Of a stretch of 64,000 bases of DNA, positions 33,679 to 40,799 are shown one piece after another. Within the stretch, counting starts at the first letter, position 1. Each line of letters begins with the position of its first letter. The DNA is from Acidobacteriota bacterium (lineage in GTDB: Bacteria > Acidobacteriota > Terriglobia > Terriglobales > Acidobacteriaceae). The stretch lies in assembly GCA_013289795.1 (NCBI GenBank), contig JABCZH010000001.1, positions 248,001-312,000 on the forward strand. Direction: 5' to 3'. The position numbers and the translations under genes are program-made. A model generated the notes under the pieces. That model had not been told where the DNA came from and did no database searches. It saw only the letters and a list, made by a program, of their open reading frames with translations.

Positions 33679-34413
33679 TTACTTCTTTTCTTTCTTCTCT
33701 GCCTTCTTCTCCGCTTTCTCGGGAGCGGCAGCTTCGCCCTCTGCTCCCTCGACTTCCTGCTTGCCCTTCTTGATGACCTCGGGCTCGGCCGGGGTGGCGG
33801 CAGCATCGGCCGCAACCGCGTCCGGGGTCGCCACTACTTCTTCCTTCACGGTAGTGATGTGAGCCACCGGCAGGTTGGAATCCGAGAGAAACTTCAGTTT
33901 TGGGTTGTGCGGCAAGTCCGAAACGCGCAGCACCTTCCCGAAGACCAGCTCGCTGACGTCGGCTTCAATCGAAGTCGGAATATCGCCAGGCAAACACTCG
34001 ATTTCCACTTCGCGCGTCACCTGTTCCAGAATGCCGCCTTGCGTCTTCACGCCCTCAGGCTCGCCCTTCAGCACGATGGGGACGCGGACCTGCAAGACTT
34101 TGTCCATGGCGATGCGCTTCAGGTCGATATGCAGCAACGATCCCTTGATAGGCTCGTATTGCCAGTCAACGATCATGGCCTGGGTGCGCTCACTGCCGTC
34201 CAGAGCCAACTCGAAAATCGTGTTGTGGCCGGAAGCTGAACGCAGGATGCGTGAAATCTGCCGGGGATCGAGAGTGACCGATAACGCCTGCTTTCCCGCG
34301 CCATACAGAACTCCAGGGACTTTTCCTTCGCGGCGCACCCGGCGGGCATCGTTCTTGGTGCCTGCGGTCCGCGGTTGTGCTTCCAGAATTGTGCTTTCAG
34401 TTGCTGTCGCCAT
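33679..34413 (-). CDS. rplY: 50S ribosomal protein L25 (Ctc form)
   Basis: A 244-residue general-stress-type L25 that binds 5S rRNA. The N-terminal L25 domain (about 10-100) has RRVRREGKVPGVLYG; the C-terminal TL5/Ctc domain (about 100-190) contains GDIPTSIEADVSELVFG. It ends in a long Lys/Glu/Ala tail. It starts 15 nt after prs; this is the only gap of the cluster without a repeat. Confidence 0.96.
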   Translation of the reverse strand: MATATESTILEAQPRTAGTKNDARRVRREGKVPGVLYGAGKQALSVTLDPRQISRILRSASGHNTIFELALDGSERTQAMIVDWQYEPIKGSLLHIDLKRIAMDKVLQVRVPIVLKGEPEGVKTQGGILEQVTREVEIECLPGDIPTSIEADVSELVFGKVLRVSDLPHNPKLKFLSDSNLPVAHITTVKEEVVATPDAVAADAAATPAEPEVIKKGKQEVEGAEGEAAAPEKAEKKAEKKEKK

Positions 34414-34428
34414 AATTTTGATTCCTGT

Positions 34429-35466
34429 TTACAAAAATAACTTACTTACGGAAGTCTCTTCGTGAATCGACTGAATCGCGCGTCCGATCAACCCTGCAAC
34501 CGAGCGAACCACAATCTTCGGTTCCTTCTTCGCCCCTTCCGACAGCGGGATGGTATCGGTGACCACCACTTCTTTAATGCAGGACTGCCCAATGATTTCC
34601 ACGGCAGTGCCGGACAGCACAGGGTGGGAGCAGCAGGCGTATACCGCAGTAGCGCCGTTCTCCATCAGGGCGGCGGCGGTCTTGACCAGCGTTCCAGCGG
34701 TATCAATCAAGTCGTCGATCACCAGACAAGTTCGGCCTTGCACATCTCCGATCACGTGCATGACTTCCGCTACGTTGGCTTCCACCCGGCGCTTATCGAC
34801 GATGGCCAGTGCACAGTCCATTTTCTTGGCGAAAAACCTTGCCCGCTCCACGCCGCCCGCATCCGGAGAAACCACCGTCAAGTTGGGCAAGGTCAACTTC
34901 CTGAAGTAATCCACCAGTACCGGCGAAGCGAACAGTGGATCCACAGGAATATTAAAGAATCCCTGAATCTGCGCCGCATGCGGATCGATAATGAGCGCGC
35001 GGTCGGCGCCTGCGGTGGTCAGCAAATCCGCCACTAGCTTGGCCGAGATCGGCGCACGCGGCTTGTCCTTGCGGTCTTGCCGCGAGTATCCGTAATAGGG
35101 CACCACTGCGGTGATGCGTCGCGCGGAAGCCCGCTTCAGCGCGTCGATCATCAGGAGGAGCTCCATCAGGTGCTCGTCCACCGGGCGCGAAGTCGGTTGA
35201 ATCACGAATACATCCGCGCCGCGCACATTCTCCTGGATCTGGACGTAAGCCTCGCCGTCTTTGAATCTCGTGACCTGCGCCAGATTGCGGGTAAGTCCGA
35301 GAAACTCGCAAACATCATCCGCCAGGCGCTCATTGGCCGTGCCGCTGAAGATCTTGAACTTGTCATCCACGCGGCCGCGTTGCGGAGGTTTTCGCTCCGG
35401 CTTTTCCTCGGCGGTCATCTGCGGTTTCTTTTCCGTCTTTTCCGTTGCTGTCGCAAGAGTGGCCAT
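34429..35466 (-). CDS. prs: Ribose-phosphate pyrophosphokinase
   Basis: It makes PRPP from ribose 5-phosphate and ATP. The core (KIFSGTANERLADDVCEFLGL; RITAVVPYYGYSRQDRKD; VSPDAGGVERARFFAK; VIDDLIDTAGTLVKTAA) is canonical. The first 32 residues are a Lys/Glu/Pro-rich extension. An in-frame GTG at 35370 would give a standard 313-residue enzyme, so the start is uncertain. The ATG at 35466 lies just after a hairpin repeat. It follows ispE and tRNA-Gln. Confidence 0.95.
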   Translation of the reverse strand: MATLATATEKTEKKPQMTAEEKPERKPPQRGRVDDKFKIFSGTANERLADDVCEFLGLTRNLAQVTRFKDGEAYVQIQENVRGADVFVIQPTSRPVDEHLMELLLMIDALKRASARRITAVVPYYGYSRQDRKDKPRAPISAKLVADLLTTAGADRALIIDPHAAQIQGFFNIPVDPLFASPVLVDYFRKLTLPNLTVVSPDAGGVERARFFAKKMDCALAIVDKRRVEANVAEVMHVIGDVQGRTCLVIDDLIDTAGTLVKTAAALMENGATAVYACCSHPVLSGTAVEIIGQSCIKEVVVTDTIPLSEGAKKEPKIVVRSVAGLIGRAIQSIHEETSVSKLFL

Positions 35467-35471
35467 GTGTT

Positions 35472-35562
35472 CAGCCTTTAGCTTTTGGCTCTTAGCCTTT
35501 AGCTCAACCCAACTGCCTCAACATTACGGTTAGCCAAAAGCCAAGAGCTAATGGCCAAGAGC
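35472..35562. repeat. Intergenic hairpin of CCAAAAGC/AGAGCTAA words (family 5)
   Basis: Left arm 35472-35503 (TTTAGCTTTTGGCTCTTAGC...) and right arm 35530-35562 (TAGCCAAAAGCCAAGAGC...) are inverted copies. It lies between tRNA-Gln and prs and would form the 5' leader of prs. Confidence 0.75.
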
Positions 35563-35569
35563 TTTTTTC

Positions 35570-35643
35570 TGGCTGGGCCGCTAGGATTCGAACCTAGACA
35601 AAGTGCTCCAAAGGCACTTGACCTACCATTAGTCGACGGCCCA
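35570..35643 (-). tRNA. tRNA-Gln (UUG)
   Basis: Read on the minus strand it is 74 nt with an encoded CCA. The acceptor stem TGGGCCG pairs perfectly with CGGCCCA, the anticodon stem is AGTGC/GCACT with loop CTTTGGA (anticodon TTG), and the T-arm is CTAGG-TTCGAAT-CCTAG. A first-position T paired with A is typical of tRNA-Gln. It lies between ispE and prs in a conserved arrangement. Confidence 0.95.
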
Positions 35644-35649
35644 GTAACC

Positions 35650-35728
35650 CTAGTTTCCAGTTTCTGGTTTCCAGTGGGAAATAAGCATCAACAGAATACT
35701 AGAAACTAGAAACCGGAAACTAGAAACT
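35650..35728. repeat. Intergenic hairpin of CTAGAAAC words (family 6) overlapping the ispE 3' end
   Basis: Left arm 35650-35676 (CTAGTTTCCAGTTTCTGG...) and right arm 35698-35728 (CTAGAAACTAGAAACCGG...). The right arm encodes the last residues of IspE (FLVSGF) and its TAG. Confidence 0.8.
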
Positions 35729-36707
35729 TATTCCAATACTGCCGTCGCGTCAGGGTGCTGGTCGCCAGCGCCTTCACACCCATTTTCTGCAACTTGGCTG
35801 CGGCTCTCTGTGCCGCCGTACGAGTCGCAAACAAGCCGTAAATGGCCGATCCTGAGCCCGATAGCGAAGCATAAAACGCGCCTGCACGCTCGACCACACG
35901 CTTGACCTCAAGCAACTCGGGATATTGCGGAAAGACGACTCGTTCAAAGTCGTTTTCTATCCCGGTACGGACGAGGTCGAGAAGCGGGGTCTCGGCCCGG
36001 CCCCTGCCTCTGGCAGAGACACCGGATAAACCCTTCCCAGACTTGGCTTTGTCTTTGAATCTGCCTGGGGCGCTCAGCCACGCTGAAAGCACGCGACCGA
36101 ACTCATTCATTCTATCGGACGGTTCGGCAGGCGTCAATTCGGCAGCTTGCATCCCATCCCAATCCGCAAACGCCTTCGGAGTCGAAACTCCAACCTCAGG
36201 CGTCACCACCACGCACGCCACCGCGGGCAAATCTGGCAGCGGATATACTTCCTCTCCGCGCCCGACGCCGAGCACGGTTCCTCCTACGAGAAACAGCGGC
36301 AAGTCCGACCCAACTTCCGCTGCAATCCGCAACCTCTCCGGCCCCGGCAACTCTTTCTTCAGTGCCCGCTCCAGCGCCAGCAGAGCGGTTACCGCGTTCC
36401 CTGATGCCCCACCGAGGCCACCTTGCACCGGCAAGCGCTTCTCAATCTCAATGACCACCCTCCCACGCGCCCTCAGCGCCGCCACCGTCCGCTCGACGAT
36501 ACGATAGCAAGTGTTCGACCGATCTTTGGGGACGCGCGGATCTTCCGAGCGAATCTCAACGCCCGACCCGCGCCCGACCTGGACTCGGATCACGTCGTGT
36601 AAAGCGATCGTCTGATATACCGTTAGCAGCTCATGGAAGCCATCCGAGCGAAGCGCACCAATGCGGAGCCCGAGGTTGATCTTGGCGAAGGACCGGACGG
36701 TGACCAT
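35706..36707 (-). CDS. ispE: 4-diphosphocytidyl-2-C-methyl-D-erythritol kinase
   Basis: A GHMP kinase of the MEP isoprenoid pathway. Motifs: FAKINLGLRIGALRSDGFHEL at the N-terminus, the ATP loop GGLGGASGNAVTALL, and SLSGSGSAIYGLF near the C-terminus. At 333 residues it is about 40 longer than usual, mainly from an Arg/Gly/Lys-rich insertion near residues 213-242 (KAKSGKGLSGVSARGRGR). Its last six residues and stop codon come from a hairpin repeat. ATTCTA at 36717-36722 (TAGAAT on the coding strand) ends 9 nt before the ATG, implying a leaderless message. Confidence 0.94.
   Translation of the reverse strand: MVTVRSFAKINLGLRIGALRSDGFHELLTVYQTIALHDVIRVQVGRGSGVEIRSEDPRVPKDRSNTCYRIVERTVAALRARGRVVIEIEKRLPVQGGLGGASGNAVTALLALERALKKELPGPERLRIAAEVGSDLPLFLVGGTVLGVGRGEEVYPLPDLPAVACVVVTPEVGVSTPKAFADWDGMQAAELTPAEPSDRMNEFGRVLSAWLSAPGRFKDKAKSGKGLSGVSARGRGRAETPLLDLVRTGIENDFERVVFPQYPELLEVKRVVERAGAFYASLSGSGSAIYGLFATRTAAQRAAAKLQKMGVKALATSTLTRRQYWNKFLVSGF
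35985..36060. repeat. Probable repeat-derived insertion in ispE
   Basis: The DNA coding for the extra Arg/Gly/Lys-rich segment contains CTGCC-TCT-GGCAG, a short palindrome, and ACACCGGATAAACC. The segment has no counterpart in typical IspE, so it may be an intergenic-type repeat captured in frame. Only one copy is in this window. Confidence 0.4.
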
Positions 36708-36721
36708 GGATGAATGATTCT

Positions 36722-36838
36722 AACCACAGAGGGCACAGGGGTACACAGAGCAATTCTCTTGAAAGGTTTGATCCGTGAGAATCCGTGCAAATCCGTGGCT
36801 AAGGTCTTGATCAGCGAAAATCAGCGAAATCTGCGGCC
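36722..36838. repeat. Mosaic of single repeat arms (CACAGAG, ATCCGTG, ATCAGCGAAA words)
   Basis: The 140-nt gap upstream of ispE reads as three arms in a row: ACCACAGAGGGCACAGGGG (36723 on), ATCCGTGAGAATCCGTGCAA (36771 on) and ATCAGCGAAAATCAGCG (36810 on). Matching second arms are absent, suggesting decayed or recombined elements. Confidence 0.7.
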
Positions 36839-36846
36839 CAAAACGT

Positions 36847-37584
36847 CTAGCTCCGACGTTTGTAATAAATCGCGAACTCGAACCCCGGATTCGCTGGGAA
36901 CAGCTCTGCCACTTTCCTCAGCCGTTCGGCCATCGGTGACGGCGCCAGCAGCGGGTAATCGCGCTCCCGCAGATCGTGATAGTCCACGTCGATGTATAGC
37001 GAGAGCAGATAGATGGAAATCGCATCCGCGAACGCTGCCGCGAAGTAGTCGTTCTTGTGTTTCTCCGCATCCGGCTCATGAGATGTGGCCAGCTTCCGCG
37101 ACTCCCAGGCATCGAGCGAGGTTTCGCCCTTCACGTTGGCTTCCACCTGTTTCCATGCCTGTTCGGCGAACGCCTGCGACACACCTGCCCGCTCGACGAC
37201 CGCGTGCCCGACGTTGATATAAAACTCGAAGGCGACAGAGAACTTATCATCCATCAGGCGAGTGGAGATGAACACACACTGCGAGTCGCCGAGCTGGAGA
37301 TTGCGATGGCATACGGCGTTGTCGCTGAGCCCGACATCGTAGCGGTCGGCGATGACCGTCTCATCGCCCTGATTGACGGTGAGCGGAACGAAATAATATG
37401 CCTTGTGGTGCAGCGCGGCCGCGGCGGAGTCGGGCACTGCCGCCACCATCCGTTCCAGGTCGGCGGTGGCAACTGTAACTTCGCCGGCGACGGCGTAGCA
37501 GATGCCATTCGGCGCCTGCGCGACGGGAGTCTGGCGGACCACCTCGGCCGGAGAACGCGTAATGGCAGGCGCAGCTTGCGACAT
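36847..37584 (-). CDS. Uncharacterised protein, 245 residues
   Basis: Starts MSQAAPAITRSPAEVVRQ and ends FAIYYKRRS. It has no signal peptide or membrane helix, is acidic, and has recurring aromatic segments (YYFVPLTVNQGDE, FYINVGHAVVERAG, YFAAAFADAISIYLLSLYID). I do not recognise a family or catalytic motif. ATTCTA at 37592-37597 (TAGAAT on the coding strand) ends 7 nt before the ATG, so the transcript is probably leaderless and divergent from the neighbouring small membrane-protein gene. Confidence 0.8.
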   Translation of the reverse strand: MSQAAPAITRSPAEVVRQTPVAQAPNGICYAVAGEVTVATADLERMVAAVPDSAAAALHHKAYYFVPLTVNQGDETVIADRYDVGLSDNAVCHRNLQLGDSQCVFISTRLMDDKFSVAFEFYINVGHAVVERAGVSQAFAEQAWKQVEANVKGETSLDAWESRKLATSHEPDAEKHKNDYFAAAFADAISIYLLSLYIDVDYHDLRERDYPLLAPSPMAERLRKVAELFPANPGFEFAIYYKRRS

Positions 37585-37591
37585 GAGATGT

Positions 37592-37629
37592 ATTCTATCG
37601 TACCCCGCGGTTTCGACCGGCGATACAAT
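37592..37629. promoter_or_regulatory. Divergent pair of -10 elements
   Basis: ATTCTA (37592-37597, TAGAAT on the minus strand) and TACAAT (37624-37629, plus strand) lie 26 nt apart, each 6-7 nt from the start codon of the gene it faces. The -35 regions would overlap within a stretch of about 50 nt, so the two genes may compete for polymerase. Confidence 0.55.
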
Positions 37630-37635
37630 GACTGA

Positions 37636-37929
37636 ATGTCCGCAGCCCGCCAACCGCGCTGGTATGTCATTCCGTTGCGGGTGTTGCTGGTAGCGTTCCT
37701 CCTGACGCTACTCGCTTTCGCGGTTAGCCTGCTTCTCGGCATTCTGGGGATCGTCATCAGCGCGCGCCTGCGCGGACTCCATCCCAACATGACTCTGGCC
37801 TATCGCCACATCGCCCTGCCGGCTGCGCTGGCCGCCGGCGCGGTAGCGCTGATCTTCGCTACTGTCCTCGAAGTCCGTAACTACCGCCAGGCGCGAACTT
37901 TGGCCCAGATCGCACGCGCCAGCCGCTAA
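37636..37929 (+). CDS. Small two-helix membrane protein
   Basis: A 97-residue protein (MSAARQPRWYVIPLRVLL) with membrane helices near residues 13-38 and 57-75 and a basic C-terminus (RQARTLAQIARASR). TACAAT at 37624-37629 ends 6 nt before the ATG. No family is recognised. Confidence 0.65.
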   Translation: MSAARQPRWYVIPLRVLLVAFLLTLLAFAVSLLLGILGIVISARLRGLHPNMTLAYRHIALPAALAAGAVALIFATVLEVRNYRQARTLAQIARASR

Positions 37930-37958
37930 GCCCGTGCTCTCTGTGGTTAAATCAAATT

Positions 37959-38681
37959 ATGCGGCCTCGCATTGCCATTCCCGTGCCTCACTCCGGCGAC
38001 CCGGAATACGCCAGCCGGTCTTTGCCGCAATACGAGCGTGCGGTTGAGAAAGCCGGAGGAGAGCCGGTCCCCATCCCGCTGGACAAGACTCCCGGCGAAG
38101 TTATGAAGCTGATCGAGCAGTGCGACGCTGTGCTGCTGCCGGGAAGCCGCGCCGACGTCGATCCCGCCAAGTACGATGCCGCCCGCCAGCCTCACACCGC
38201 CGCTCCTGATCCCGGCCGCGATACCGTGGACGAACTCTTGCTCCAGGACGCCTACAACATGAGGAAACCCGTGCTCGGCATTTGCTACGGTTTGCAGATG
38301 TTGAACGTTTACCGCAGCGGAACGCTCGTCCAGCACATCGAGTCGGCGATCAATCACGAAGCTGGAAGGAAGGTCGCGGTAGCGCATACGGTGGAGGTGG
38401 AACCGGCGTCGAAGCTGGCTGGGATTGTGGGCGAGTCGCACAAGGTTCCGGTCAATTCAAGCCATCATCAGTCTGCCGAGGTGATCGGAGACGGCCTCCG
38501 CGTCGTGGCTCGTTCGCCCGAAGATGGCGTGGTTGAAGCGGTTGAAGGCACCTCGCCGGATCACTTTGTGCTGGCGGTGCAATGGCATCCGGAGCGATCT
38601 ATCGACGAAGACGAGCCCTCACGAGCGATTTTTCGGGCGCTGGTCGAGGCGGCGCAGGCTAGAAAATCCGCGCAGTCATAA
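37959..38681 (+). CDS. Class I glutamine amidotransferase, gamma-glutamyl-GABA hydrolase-like
   Basis: A 240-residue peptidase C26/PuuD-like protein. The nucleophile Cys is in VLGICYGLQMLN (about residue 108), and the His/Glu pair is in AVQWHPERS (about residues 210-212). PVNSSHHQSAE and the early PGSRADVDPAKYD loop match the PuuD branch, which frees GABA from gamma-Glu-GABA in putrescine breakdown. No other Puu genes are adjacent. The 3' end overlaps the convergent thrS by 6 nt. Confidence 0.88.
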   Translation: MRPRIAIPVPHSGDPEYASRSLPQYERAVEKAGGEPVPIPLDKTPGEVMKLIEQCDAVLLPGSRADVDPAKYDAARQPHTAAPDPGRDTVDELLLQDAYNMRKPVLGICYGLQMLNVYRSGTLVQHIESAINHEAGRKVAVAHTVEVEPASKLAGIVGESHKVPVNSSHHQSAEVIGDGLRVVARSPEDGVVEAVEGTSPDHFVLAVQWHPERSIDEDEPSRAIFRALVEAAQARKSAQS

Positions 38682-40622
38682 TTGAGCTGTTTTCTCCGCA
38701 ATCAACTTCCTAATCTTCTCCACGAACTCCGCCGCTGGCATGTCTGCAGTCTTCTCGCTCCCTCGCGTACGCACGTTCACTTTGCCGGTTTCAGCTTCCT
38801 TGTCTCCGACCACCAGCAGGAACGGCACTTTCTGCATCGCGTGCTCGCGGATTTTGGCATTCATCTTTTCGTTGCGGCCGTCCACGTCAACCCGCACCCC
38901 GGCGGCTTTGAGTTGCGCAGCAACTTTACTTGCATATTCCACGTGGCGCTCGGCGATGGGAATCATCACCGCCTGCACTGGCGAGAGCCATACCGGAAAT
39001 GCTCCGGCATAGTGCTCAATTAGCACACCGAAGAATCGCTCAATCGACCCATACAGCGCGCGATGCGCCATCACCGGCTGCTTGCGGGTGCCGTCTTCGG
39101 CCACGTATTCAAGGCCGAAGCGCGCGGGCAGATTGAAATCGAACTGGATGGTCGAAAGCTGCCACAATCGCCCGATCGCGTCGACTAGCTTGATATCGAT
39201 CTTAGGCCCGTAGAACGCGCCTTCTCCGGGAACGGTCTTGTACTCGATCTTACGGCGCTTGAGTACATTCTCCAGCGACGCGGTAGCGTGGGCCCACGGC
39301 TTCTCGCTGCCTACAAAACTCGCGCGTTGATTCGGGTCCCAGGTGGAAAGTTCGGTCTGGAATTGGTCGAAGCCAAAGTCTTTCAGCACGTCCAAAGCAA
39401 AATCGAGACAAGCCTCGATTTCGCCTTCGATCTGTTCCGGTGTGCAGAAAATATGGGCGTCGTCCTGCGTGAATCCGCGCACCCGCAGCAGCCCGTGCAT
39501 CACTCCGGAGCGCTCGTAGCGATACACGGTTCCCAACTCGCCCAACCGCAACGGCAAATCGCGATAGGACTTCAGAGAATCTTTGTAAATGAGAATGTGC
39601 CCCGGACAATTCATGGGCTTGAGCCGGTATTCGGCGTCGTCCAGTTCCATGACGTCGAACATGTTCTGCGCGTAGTGGCCCTCGTGCCCAGAAGTCTGCC
39701 AAAGCTGGCGACGCATCACGTGCGGCGTGTAGACCAGCGAGTAGCCGCGCTTGAGATACTGGTTGCGCATCCAGTCTTCCATCTCTTTGCGGATGATTCC
39801 GCCCTTGGGATGCCAGAAGATCAGCCCCGGCCCGGCCAGTTCCTGGATCGAAAACAGATCGAGCTGCTGCCCCAGCACGCGATGGTCGCGCTTCTTGGCC
39901 TCTTCCTGTTTGTGGATGAAGTCATCCAGGTCCTTTTTCGAGAAGAACGACGTCCCGTAAATGCGTTGCAGTTGCGGATTCTTCTCATCGCCCAGCCAGT
40001 ATGCGCCGGCGATGTTGAGCAACTTGAAAGCCTTAATACGGCCCGTGGAGGGAATGTGCGGCCCACGGCAGAAATCCGTAAACTTGCCGGTGCGATAAAT
40101 GGAAATCTTCTCATCGGGCTTGGTGAATTGCTCGATGAAATGACACTTCATGAAGTCGCCTTCGTCCTTGAACGCGGCCAGCCCCTGATCACGTGGCAGA
40201 AACTCGCGCGCATACGGGATATTCTGCTGTACGAGTTCCTGCATTTTCTTCTCGATCTTTTGCAGGTCCTCGGGCGTAAACGGCGTGGGCCGGTAAAAGT
40301 CGTAGAAAAATCCGCTTTCAGTCGGCGGACCGTGGCCTAGCTTGGTCTCGGGAAACAATTCGAGCACAGCCGCCGCGAGCAGGTGCGCGGACGAATGCCG
40401 GTAAACCTCCAGCGCCTCGGGATCCCTCTCGGTGAGAATGCGCAGAGGGGTGTCGTTTTCGAGAGGCCGCGTCAGATCGATAAGATCGCCGTTGGTCTTG
40501 GCCACCAGCGCGGCATCGGCCAACCGCTGGCCGATGGATTTGGCGACATCGAGCGCAGTGCTGCCCTTGGGTAGTTCCTTCACGCTCCCGTCGGGAAGCT
40601 GGATATGAATGTTGTCTGCCAT
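38676..40622 (-). CDS. thrS: Threonyl-tRNA synthetase
   Basis: A 648-residue class II synthetase: TGS domain (1-65), editing domain with HSSAHLLAAAV, catalytic core with PMNCPGHILIYK and SGVMHGLLRVRGFTQDDAH, and an anticodon-binding C-terminus. The coding-strand sequence TATACT lies 14 nt before ATG 40622 (MADNIHIQLPDG), favouring that start over the upstream ATG at 40637. No T-box leader is seen. Confidence 0.98.
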   Translation of the reverse strand: MADNIHIQLPDGSVKELPKGSTALDVAKSIGQRLADAALVAKTNGDLIDLTRPLENDTPLRILTERDPEALEVYRHSSAHLLAAAVLELFPETKLGHGPPTESGFFYDFYRPTPFTPEDLQKIEKKMQELVQQNIPYAREFLPRDQGLAAFKDEGDFMKCHFIEQFTKPDEKISIYRTGKFTDFCRGPHIPSTGRIKAFKLLNIAGAYWLGDEKNPQLQRIYGTSFFSKKDLDDFIHKQEEAKKRDHRVLGQQLDLFSIQELAGPGLIFWHPKGGIIRKEMEDWMRNQYLKRGYSLVYTPHVMRRQLWQTSGHEGHYAQNMFDVMELDDAEYRLKPMNCPGHILIYKDSLKSYRDLPLRLGELGTVYRYERSGVMHGLLRVRGFTQDDAHIFCTPEQIEGEIEACLDFALDVLKDFGFDQFQTELSTWDPNQRASFVGSEKPWAHATASLENVLKRRKIEYKTVPGEGAFYGPKIDIKLVDAIGRLWQLSTIQFDFNLPARFGLEYVAEDGTRKQPVMAHRALYGSIERFFGVLIEHYAGAFPVWLSPVQAVMIPIAERHVEYASKVAAQLKAAGVRVDVDGRNEKMNAKIREHAMQKVPFLLVVGDKEAETGKVNVRTRGSEKTADMPAAEFVEKIRKLIAEKTAQL

Positions 40623-40683
40623 AGGATTAGCATTCAAGTATAAAACACGGAGAGGCAGGAGTAGGCTGCGAGCCGGTGCTTTC

Positions 40684-40772
40684 TCTTTGCGCTCTTTGCG
40701 GTTTCTTCGCGCCCTTTGCGGTTAAAGCTTTTACCCCAAAGAGCGCAAAGGATCTCGCAAAGTTCGCAAAGG
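40684..40772. repeat. Intergenic hairpin of CGCAAAG words (family 1 variant)
   Basis: Left arm 40684-40723 (CTCTTTGCGCTCTTTGCGG...) and right arm 40736-40772 (CCCAAAGAGCGCAAAGG...) are inverted copies of nearly 40 nt with four words each. It fills the gap between thrS and the M2 peptidase gene. Confidence 0.85.
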
Positions 40773-40799
40773 ACACTTCGTCTCCACGCCGTCGGACTT

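Noticed and set aside
39288-40340. 350-codon open frame opposite thrS
   Set aside because: Shadow of thrS with no independent evidence.
40623-40683. Possible T-box or other leader regulating thrS
   Set aside because: The predicted -10 lies 14 nt before the start codon, leaving no room for a leader, and the adjacent hairpin belongs to the word-repeat family.
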